From the NCBI GenBank assembly GCA_031280945.1, contig JAITGB010000178.1, positions 1 through 5,015 on the forward strand: a stretch of 5,015 bases of DNA. Reading direction: 5' to 3'. The stretch comes from Spirochaetales bacterium (GTDB lineage: Bacteria; Spirochaetota; Spirochaetia; DTKZ01). A model generated the notes under the pieces. The model was not told the DNA's origin. It ran no database searches and saw only the letters and a list, made by a program, of their open reading frames with translations. Shown here one piece after another: positions 1 through 4,900 of this stretch. Every line of letters starts with the position of its first letter. Within the stretch, counting starts at the first letter, position 1. Made by a program: the position numbers and the translations under genes.

Positions 1-1
1 T

Positions 2-217
2 GATTTTTACGGTTCTCCGAACCGCAAGGTACGCAAAACCAGCGGATTGGAGGGGTTTAGTCTTTTGGGGGCCAACGGCCCCCAAAAGACCGGAGCGATA
101 GCGAAGCCCCGCAAAGCCCTCCTCAAAAACGCGATTAGGACTGGAACCACGTATTACTGTTATGACGCACTTAGCCTGATTTTGAGTATAGCTAAAACCC
201 GCGTTTTATCGGGCTGA
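2..217 (+). CDS. Possible 3' end of an upstream gene running in from the left edge (weak)
   Basis: This frame stays open from the first bases to a TGA at 215-217, about 71 codons beginning DFYGSPNRKVRKTSG and ending KTRVLSG. I recognise no domain. A run of this length can occur by chance at this base composition. The frame also passes straight through a perfect 14-bp palindrome (60-90), and its stop codon lies inside a second hairpin (194-224), neither of which is typical of coding DNA. The other two forward frames close earlier. It could be the C-terminus of a real gene, a palindromic element inserted in frame, or simply non-coding DNA. I list it because no better explanation covers the left end of the window. 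Confidence 0.2.
   Translation, partial: DFYGSPNRKVRKTSGLEGFSLLGANGPQKTGAIAKPRKALLKNAIRTGTTYYCYDALSLILSIAKTRVLSG
49..122. repeat. Compact Y-shaped palindromic element with nested hairpins
   Basis: An outer stem pairs 49-58 with 113-122 (10 positions, one G/G mismatch at 55/116). It encloses a perfect hairpin, 60-73 paired with 77-90 (14 bp, AAC loop at 74-76), and a second hairpin, 91-96 with 106-111 (5 of 6 pairs, 9-nt loop). Only bases 59 and 112 stay unpaired at the junction, so the whole stretch can fold as a three-way junction in RNA or single-stranded DNA. No T-run follows the strong hairpin on either strand, so it does not look like an intrinsic terminator. A repetitive extragenic palindrome or a small non-autonomous mobile element fits better. 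Copy number elsewhere in the genome cannot be judged from this window. Confidence 0.6.
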
Positions 218-226
218 GGGTTTTTT
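194..226 (+). terminator. Candidate weak intrinsic terminator
   Basis: AAAACCC (194-200) pairs with GGGTTTT (218-224), and a six-T run covers 221-226. The A-tract, stem and T-run arrangement resembles a rho-independent terminator. The stem has only three GC pairs and the loop is long (17 nt, possibly with CCCG/CGGG pairing inside), so it would be weak. It would end transcription entering from the left, before the operon at 333. The same T-run is used by the next hairpin, so the two cannot form together. Confidence 0.35.
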
Positions 227-240
227 GCGTGAGCAAAAAA
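221..240. repeat. AT-rich hairpin overlapping the candidate terminator
   Basis: TTTTTTGC (221-228) and GCAAAAAA (233-240) form a perfect 8-bp stem around a GTGA loop. It shares its left arm with the T-tract of the preceding stem, so forming this hairpin would disrupt that one. Whether this is a regulatory switch or coincidence in AT-rich DNA cannot be decided from the sequence. Confidence 0.4.
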
Positions 241-244
241 TGCG

Positions 245-262
245 CCTCCTCCTCCTCCCCCC
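245..262 (+). repeat. CCT trinucleotide repeat plus C6 tract in the leader
   Basis: Four CCT units (245-256) are followed by six C residues (257-262). The tract lies in the untranslated leader of the operon and is complementary to Shine-Dalgarno-type sequence: GGAGG at 278-282 and GGGGG at 316-320 can both pair with it. Short repeats of this kind are also prone to slippage, so the length may vary between strains. Confidence 0.6.
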
Positions 263-312
263 AAAAATTCTGACACCGGAGGCATGAAATTTCTGGATAG
301 CATTTTTTGGTA

Positions 313-320
313 AAAGGGGG
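313..320 (+). promoter_or_regulatory. Ribosome binding site of the coiled-coil gene
   Basis: AAAGGGGG lies 12 nt before the ATG at 333. It is the only purine-rich site upstream at a workable distance and supports that start. The G-run is also the possible pairing partner of the C6 tract at 257-262. I see no convincing -35/-10 pair in the leader. CTGACA at 270-275 resembles a -35 box but has no good -10 partner. Confidence 0.55.
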
Positions 321-332
321 TAAAATAAGCGT

Positions 333-1472
333 ATGAAAACACGGCATAAACTCATTGCGAGTATAGAAGAGAGAATTGGCAAGAACGAAGAGCTTCTGTC
401 AAACCTGTATGTGTCTTTGGGCCGGCTCGTCGTGGAATCGGGCAAGGAGGCGGCGCGCGGGGGGGCTATTCCGGGCCTGCTTACCGAAATCGCGGAGGCG
501 AAAAAAAACGCGGAGGCGGCGGCGCACATGGGCGCCCGTATAGAGGAAATTGTTGTAAAGGCGGCTGATATTCGCAAGGCTCTCATACGTCTTGAGGACG
601 AGGCAGATGAGAGGGAGAAGCGGAATATTCCGGCCTACGAGGAATTCGGCAAGGCGCAGGTAAACCGCGAAACGCAGTCCCTGCCGCCTTCGGCGCAGGA
701 GGCGGCCCTGGCTGTGAAGAAACTTCTGCGGGAAATCGAGGAGGCGGACGAGAGGGTGAGCGGCATCAAGGATTCGGCAAAGGAGAAGCCTTTTCTGTCC
801 AAGATGTTCGAGGGGAGCAAGGCGCTTTTCCTGGCTTCCTCGCGGAACTTCAAAAAGCGCAGTCTTTCGCGGCAGTACCAGATTTTCGGCAAGGCGCTTC
901 TTGAATCCCTTCAGGCTGTTCCTGATGATGAGTACCTTGCTTCCTACAGGGAAAACACGCGCAAGGCGCGCGAGGCCGAGGCTGAGGTGGACAGGCTCAC
1001 CGGGGAGGAGGCGGCCTTAGAGAGGGAGCTTCAGAGTCTGGGTGTAGAGAAGCGTTTTCAGCGGCGCCTGAAGGATTTGGAGATTCAAAACGAAGAGTGT
1101 ACGGCCCGCCTTGTGGAGCTTCTGAAAAACGCGGGAAGGGAATTCTACGAGAAAAACAAGGCGCGGGGTTTGACAGACGAGGGAAAAACTCTCGCTGTCG
1201 ATATCGAAGCCGCGCTGCGCCGGGGCGGGGAGTACGCGGCGGAAAAGAAGAAGCTCCTGGCGGCCATTGAGTGCGACAATCTGGCCCAGAAGCTCCACGA
1301 CCTTAAAATGGAGATGGAACATGAGGAAAATGAGGTAATAACCCATCGCAATAATGTCGAAACTTTAAGAAACATCATAGCGGAGACCGAGAAAGAACGG
1401 CTGCGCTGTGAAAAAGAGAGCCGCGAGGGGGAAGAACTACAGAATTATGGCGGAGACAGCAAAAAATATTGA
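333..1472 (+). CDS. Coiled-coil hypothetical protein, first gene of the operon
   Basis: A 379-residue protein I do not recognise as a named family. It is very rich in Glu, Lys, Arg and Ala and is predicted to be mostly alpha-helical. Long charged helices with heptad-like spacing cover roughly residues 1-95, 118-150, 200-270 and 290-370. They are broken by a more mixed segment around 152-200 containing PFLSKMFEGSKALF and RQYQIFGKALL. There is no signal peptide or transmembrane segment, so it is probably cytoplasmic. ATG at 333 is chosen because AAAGGGGG precedes it by 12 nt. The last 26 bp overlap the start of the DUF5312-like gene, implying coupled translation. A structural or scaffold role is possible by analogy with other coiled-coil proteins, but nothing in the sequence points to a specific function. 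The coding status is well supported by length, operon position and coherent composition. Confidence 0.9.
   Translation: MKTRHKLIASIEERIGKNEELLSNLYVSLGRLVVESGKEAARGGAIPGLLTEIAEAKKNAEAAAHMGARIEEIVVKAADIRKALIRLEDEADEREKRNIPAYEEFGKAQVNRETQSLPPSAQEAALAVKKLLREIEEADERVSGIKDSAKEKPFLSKMFEGSKALFLASSRNFKKRSLSRQYQIFGKALLESLQAVPDDEYLASYRENTRKAREAEAEVDRLTGEEAALERELQSLGVEKRFQRRLKDLEIQNEECTARLVELLKNAGREFYEKNKARGLTDEGKTLAVDIEAALRRGGEYAAEKKKLLAAIECDNLAQKLHDLKMEMEHEENEVITHRNNVETLRNIIAETEKERLRCEKESREGEELQNYGGDSKKY
1425..1434 (+). promoter_or_regulatory. Ribosome binding site that favours the start at 1447
   Basis: GAGGGGGAAG lies within the end of the upstream coiled-coil gene, about 13-15 nt before the ATG at 1447. 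The alternative in-frame GTG at 1408 has no comparable site before it. The spacing is longer than ideal, but translational coupling with the overlapping upstream gene would help initiation. Confidence 0.45.
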
Positions 1473-3180
1473 ACTTGAGGCGGAAGACTCTCCTCCGTTT
1501 TACGTTAATTACGATGTAAAATCGAGGGAGCAGTTTTTGCTGGATTTGGGGAACTATACCCCGCCTCAGCTTGAGGTATTTCAAACTTTGTGCAAGTCAT
1601 GGGAGCTTGAGATTCCCTATGCGCGCTTTTTGTCGCAGCTTTCCGGCGCGGTCAAGAACGTGGCTGCCGAGGTGGAAAAGGTGCTTTCGCGTATGCAGGA
1701 GAGGAGATGCGGAATCATCAAGCTGCACTACGACAGCCAGGGCGAAATGGTCTACGACAGCATTGTGATGAGCGTGCCGGATTCTCCCCGTTTTCATTAT
1801 TTTAATCTCCTCAATAAGCTGGAGGCTTTTTTCAGCAATGTAGACGAACATCTTCCCTACGAGGAATACCTCGCCTCCCAGGACGTTCGCCCCTTAGATG
1901 TGCAAACTCTGGCGGAGGGGGGCTACGCGCCGCTTTTTGATGACAGCCGGGGCGGGTGCAAAATCTTCCGCGTCCGTTTAGAGGGGGCGAACCAGGCCCT
2001 CCTCCTCGCGGCGGGTACGGGAAACAGGTTTATAGGTTACTCCCTCATTAAAATGCGCGATGCGCTGACGCGGCCCAACTTTGCCATGGAGGTTGCGCGT
2101 CTTCTTGACCTGTCCATGAACGATATGAAAAAACGCGCGGAGAGCAGGGACCCCCTGCTTGTTTTGGGTATGGCGCAGGCCATAGAAAAATTGAAGGACG
2201 ACCCTCTTGTTGTCAAACGCGTTCAGGTTTCACAGGCTTTTTTTGATATTATAGCGATTCTTGTGCGTTTTGTGGCTTTTAATCTAGAGGATGCAAAGCG
2301 CAAGAAGAACGCGGAAGAAGACAAAATGAAGGACATCTCCGCCCTGACGCTGATGTTCGAACAGGAAAAAAACCCTGTGGTTTGCGAAACCCGCTACTGG
2401 GAAATTTTAAGCAGTTTCCGCGACAAGTACGGTAACGGCTTTGACGAGTTTTGCAGGGAGTTTGCCGCCAAAACCATTGAGCCCAGGGACGAGCAAAAGA
2501 TTTCCGTTATCATTTATATTGGCAAGCAGTACATCCACAGGAGCAATTTTTATCAGGTTTTTTTGGGGAGGCTGTATATTTTCCGCGAGCAGGCGGAGCA
2601 GTATCTTCTTGCGACAATGCAGAGGCTTCTGCGTACCGGCAACAGGGACAATACGACGCTTTTCCTGAACAAGGAAAACTTTGAAAAACAGCTTATGGCC
2701 TATCTGCGTTCTACGGACCCTCTTTTGGGGGATATTTTTGCCGCTCCGAAAGTTTTTTCGGAAGCTCTTATGTATACCCTCAGGGAAAAGCGCAAAATCC
2801 GCGATATGAATCTTGTCAAGGAGGAGCTTGAAAAGTTTCTGCAAAGCGAGACCATGCAGTTCAAGAGTCTTCCTGTGATTCTGCAGTTTTCCGCAGTGGA
2901 AATTTTTAACCGTTCGTATTCTCATCTTTCCTGGTGGCGGCAGCTTCTTATGAAGCTCACGGGCCGTTACAAGAGCTACCAGAATCAGTACGCGCGCACA
3001 AGTCCTTCCCAGGCGCGCAAGGCAGGGGACTCATCTTCTTCGGGTTCTTCCCGGGGCTCTTCGCAGTCTTCTTCGCTTTCGCAGGCCAGGGGCGCGGCCC
3101 AGCAGAAAAAGAAAAACTACACAAAGCATCAGCAGGAAAATGCCTGGAGTGAGTTCTCCAAAACAATCAAGCCCAAGTAA
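1447..3180 (+). CDS. DUF5312-like spirochaetal protein with serine-rich tail
   Basis: A 577-residue protein of unknown function. Its overall character matches what I remember of DUF5312, a Treponema family, but this is recall, not a search result. Residues 1-510 look like one large, mostly helical globular region with many aromatic residues (for example RFHYFNLLNKLEAFF near 115-129 and QYIHRSNFYQVFLGRLYIF near 361-379). A hydrophobic stretch at about 264-279 is too short and mixed to be a clear membrane span, and there is no signal peptide. Residues 528-545 are a low-complexity serine run, followed by a basic segment (KKKNYTK) and a terminal peptide ending WSEFSKTIKPK. ATG 1447 is preferred; a GTG at 1408 would add 13 residues. 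It overlaps its neighbours by 26 and 41 bp. The conserved-looking end after a flexible linker could be a binding peptide, which is inference. Confidence 0.92.
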   Translation: MAETAKNIELEAEDSPPFYVNYDVKSREQFLLDLGNYTPPQLEVFQTLCKSWELEIPYARFLSQLSGAVKNVAAEVEKVLSRMQERRCGIIKLHYDSQGEMVYDSIVMSVPDSPRFHYFNLLNKLEAFFSNVDEHLPYEEYLASQDVRPLDVQTLAEGGYAPLFDDSRGGCKIFRVRLEGANQALLLAAGTGNRFIGYSLIKMRDALTRPNFAMEVARLLDLSMNDMKKRAESRDPLLVLGMAQAIEKLKDDPLVVKRVQVSQAFFDIIAILVRFVAFNLEDAKRKKNAEEDKMKDISALTLMFEQEKNPVVCETRYWEILSSFRDKYGNGFDEFCREFAAKTIEPRDEQKISVIIYIGKQYIHRSNFYQVFLGRLYIFREQAEQYLLATMQRLLRTGNRDNTTLFLNKENFEKQLMAYLRSTDPLLGDIFAAPKVFSEALMYTLREKRKIRDMNLVKEELEKFLQSETMQFKSLPVILQFSAVEIFNRSYSHLSWWRQLLMKLTGRYKSYQNQYARTSPSQARKAGDSSSSGSSRGSSQSSSLSQARGAAQQKKKNYTKHQQENAWSEFSKTIKPK

Positions 3181-4252
3181 GGGCCAAAAGCAGGGCGGGA
3201 ATCACGGCAGGGCCGCGGGCGTCCTCGTACTCTACAACGCCCCGGGGAAACCTGCTGCTTCCGCGGAAAACGCGGGGGATTATATTTCCGAGGCCGCGGT
3301 GGAGGAAGAAGCCGCGGCTGTGGCCGCAGCCCTTGGAGAGCTCGGCATAGAACCCCGCGTCCACGCCCTCTCATCTGTTTCGGGCCTCCTCCGCCTTGTC
3401 CACAGGGAAAAGCCCGGCCTTGTTTTTAATCTGGCAGAAGGCTTTCGGGGCAGCGCCGCGCGGGAGATGAACGTTGCGGCCCTCCTTGAGCTTCTGGAAA
3501 TTCCCTACACGGGAAATTCCGCGAAGTGCCTGTGCATCGCGCAGGACAAAATCCTCTCCAAAAGGCTTTTTCTTTCAGCAGGCGTACCCACCCCCGCGTG
3601 GACGGTGTACTCAGGCGGGGCTCTTTCCGGTGAGGGCTTCTCCGGCGGCCTTTTCCCCTCCATCGAAAGCATGAGGTTTCCCCTCATCGCAAAGCCCAGC
3701 AGGGAGGACGCGAGTCTCGGAATATCCGTAGCGGGGGATTTCCCTTCACGGGCGGAACTGGAAGCCGCCGTACGCGGCCTCTTCGCGGCGTACAGGCAGC
3801 CTATCCTTATTGAAGAGTTTATAGACGGCAGGGAAATCAACGCCGCGCTTCTGGAAGAAGATGGCTGTCCCCGCGTTCTTCCTCTGTCGGAAATACTTTT
3901 TGACGGCCTTCCCCCGGGCGCTCCGAAAATAACTGGCTACGAAGCCAAATGGCGCACAGAAAGCGCTTACTATAAAGGAACTCCTGCCCGATGTCCTGCC
4001 GTCCTTGAGGGGGGCCTAAAAAAGGAAATTGAAGAGCTCGCCCTCACCGTGTTTTCCCTCCTGGGCGGAAAGGATTACGGCAGGGTGGATTTCCGCGTTG
4101 ACCCGCGCGGCAGGCCCTGGGTTCTTGAGTACAACCCTAATCCCGACATCTCGCCCTCGGGCGGCTTTTGCCGGAGCCTGAAGGCCGGGGGCAGGGACAT
4201 GAAGGACTTTGCCCGCATTCTCCTACGGAACACCGGCCATGACGCGCAATGA
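3140..4252 (+). CDS. D-Ala-D-Ala-ligase-like ATP-grasp enzyme, probably not the canonical Ddl
   Basis: A 370-residue cytoplasmic ligase of the Ddl-type ATP-grasp superfamily. Such enzymes activate a carboxylate as an acyl-phosphate with ATP and join it to an amine. Visible motifs include VFNLAEG (95-101), IPYTGN (121-126), DK (136-137), PTP (150-152), KPSRED (185-190, ATP-binding Lys185), EEF (225-227), YEAKW (267-271, equivalent to the Ddl omega loop), GRVDF (314-318) and LEYNPNPDIS (329-338). Asp317, Glu330 and Asn332 have the spacing of the DdlB magnesium ligands. The Ddl N-terminal Gly-Gly-x-Ser-x-Glu motif is absent. The positions matching DdlB Ser150 and Tyr216 are Ala191 and Trp271 by eye alignment, so the substrate probably differs from D-alanine. 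Residues 1-26 are a basic, Ser/Gly-rich extension before the core (GVLVLYN). Start is ATG 3140 or GTG 3149. It overlaps the acetyltransferase gene by 14 bp. Confidence 0.93.
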   Translation: MPGVSSPKQSSPSKGQKQGGNHGRAAGVLVLYNAPGKPAASAENAGDYISEAAVEEEAAAVAAALGELGIEPRVHALSSVSGLLRLVHREKPGLVFNLAEGFRGSAAREMNVAALLELLEIPYTGNSAKCLCIAQDKILSKRLFLSAGVPTPAWTVYSGGALSGEGFSGGLFPSIESMRFPLIAKPSREDASLGISVAGDFPSRAELEAAVRGLFAAYRQPILIEEFIDGREINAALLEEDGCPRVLPLSEILFDGLPPGAPKITGYEAKWRTESAYYKGTPARCPAVLEGGLKKEIEELALTVFSLLGGKDYGRVDFRVDPRGRPWVLEYNPNPDISPSGGFCRSLKAGGRDMKDFARILLRNTGHDAQ

Positions 4253-4775
4253 CGGCCTCCCCCGAACAGGGCCGGAAGCGGAAACTGACCTTTCCGCGGA
4301 ATTCGTTATTCGGCCCGCCACCCGCGCCGACAGGGAGCCCCTCCTTGCGATTCTTGGCGAAAGTAAGGTCTTTACCCCCGAAGAGCTTGAAGTCGCCTGT
4401 GAGCTTATAGACATCTGGCTCGACAAACCCGGACAAAAAGATTACATCGTGCGCACGGCGCAGCTCTCCGGCCTCCCCCAGGGCTACGTATGCTTCGGGC
4501 CCACGCCCGCCACGCAATCTACGTGGGACCTCTACTGGATAGCCGTGGCCCCGCGTCTTCAGGGAAAAGGCGCAGGCAAAAAACTCCTCACCAGCGCGGA
4601 AAAAGAAATCCTCTCACGCGGAGGCCGCCTCGTTGTTATAGAAACCTCCTCCACCTTTCCCTACGCCCCCGCCCGCTGTTTCTACGAAAAATCAGGCTAC
4701 GCCCTCGAAGCGACAATCCTCGATTTCTACCGCTCAGGCGACCACAGGCTTATTTACACACGCAGGCTGCAATAA
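4239..4775 (+). CDS. GNAT family N-acetyltransferase
   Basis: A 178-residue acetyltransferase that would move an acetyl group from acetyl-CoA to an amine. The single GNAT domain fills residues 22-178. FVIRPATRADREPLLAIL (22-39) is the usual first strand and helix. LYWIAVAP (98-105) followed by QGKGAG (108-113) is the acetyl-CoA pyrophosphate-binding motif A. ARCFYEKSGY (145-154) is the conserved late motif, and the final strand is LIYTRRL. GYVCFGPTP (82-90) and the ETSSTFPYAPAR region (135-146) match a subfamily I recall being encoded beside Ddl-like ATP-grasp ligases; that is memory, not a search. ATG 4239 is preferred over an in-frame TTG at 4209. It overlaps the ligase stop by 14 bp and has only a weak ribosome site (CGGA, 4226-4229), so coupled translation is likely. 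The acceptor is unknown; the ligase's substrate or product is the natural guess. Confidence 0.95.
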   Translation: MTRNDGLPRTGPEAETDLSAEFVIRPATRADREPLLAILGESKVFTPEELEVACELIDIWLDKPGQKDYIVRTAQLSGLPQGYVCFGPTPATQSTWDLYWIAVAPRLQGKGAGKKLLTSAEKEILSRGGRLVVIETSSTFPYAPARCFYEKSGYALEATILDFYRSGDHRLIYTRRLQ

Positions 4776-4778
4776 AAC

Positions 4779-4793
4779 GGATTTGAATAATCC
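4779..4793. repeat. Small inverted repeat just after the operon
   Basis: GGATT (4779-4783) and AATCC (4789-4793) form a perfect 5-bp stem with a 5-nt loop, three bases after the acetyltransferase stop. The following DNA is AT-rich (TATAAATAAATTC) but has no T-run, so it would be at best a poor terminator. Confidence 0.3.
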
Positions 4794-4805
4794 TATAAAT
4801 AAATT

Positions 4806-4833
4806 CTTTACCTTAAATTGTAAAAGGGTAAAG
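4806..4833. repeat. Inverted repeat, candidate weak terminator or operator
   Basis: CTTTACC (4806-4812) and GGTAAAG (4827-4833) are perfect 7-bp arms around a 14-nt AT-rich spacer. Within the spacer, TT and AA continue the symmetry if one G is bulged. Only three T residues follow on the + strand. It lies between the operon and the gene at 4901, so it could end the operon transcript or be a binding site for a dimeric regulator of the downstream gene. The sequence does not distinguish these. Confidence 0.4.
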
Positions 4834-4854
4834 TTTCCTCCGCGCGGGCTGGGC

Positions 4855-4883
4855 TTCCCCTGATAACGGAAATACGCTATATT
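4855..4883 (+). promoter_or_regulatory. Candidate promoter for the gene at 4901
   Basis: TATATT (4878-4883) is a reasonable -10 box, and TTCCCC (4855-4860) sits 17 nt upstream in the -35 position but matches TTGACA at only three of six bases. Transcription would start about 10 nt before the ribosome site. This is suggestive only. Confidence 0.3.
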
Positions 4884-4890
4884 TGGAAAC

Positions 4891-4895
4891 AGAGG
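4891..4895 (+). promoter_or_regulatory. Ribosome binding site of the gene at 4901
   Basis: AGAGG is followed by TAAAA and then the ATG at 4901. It is the clearest Shine-Dalgarno site in the window and supports this start for the truncated gene. Confidence 0.65.
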
Positions 4896-4900
4896 TAAAA

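Noticed and set aside
10..24. Small perfect hairpin CGGTTC/GAACCG near the left edge, considered as the remnant of a tRNA T-arm
   Set aside because: The loop has only three bases, and no T-loop consensus, acceptor stem or CCA follows, so there is no tRNA.
60..90. Strong hairpin considered as a rho-independent terminator
   Set aside because: No T-run follows on either strand; the nested outer stem suggests a repeat element instead.
284..313. Nine-codon leader ORF (MKFLDSIFW) just upstream of the operon
   Set aside because: A GGAGG precedes it by only one base, too close for initiation, and the peptide has no regulatory codon run. It is probably chance.
206..586. 126-codon minus-strand open frame antisense to the leader and the start of the coiled-coil gene
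   Set aside because: Its C-terminal half is translated C/G-tract and repeat sequence (GGRRRRRIF), it has no recognisable domain, and it overlaps a well-supported + strand gene. It is a shadow frame.
1408..1446. GTG at 1408 as the start of the DUF5312-like protein
   Set aside because: It lacks a good ribosome site and adds a basic 13-residue segment; ATG 1447 has a GAGGGGG site upstream.
2407..2925. 172-codon minus-strand open frame inside the DUF5312-like gene
   Set aside because: It is fully antisense to a long, coherent coding frame, has no recognised motif, and reflects codon bias of the real gene.
4137..4517. 126-codon minus-strand open frame across the ligase/acetyltransferase junction
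   Set aside because: Both + strand genes here have clear catalytic motifs, and the antisense product is low-complexity Gly/Arg/Pro-rich.
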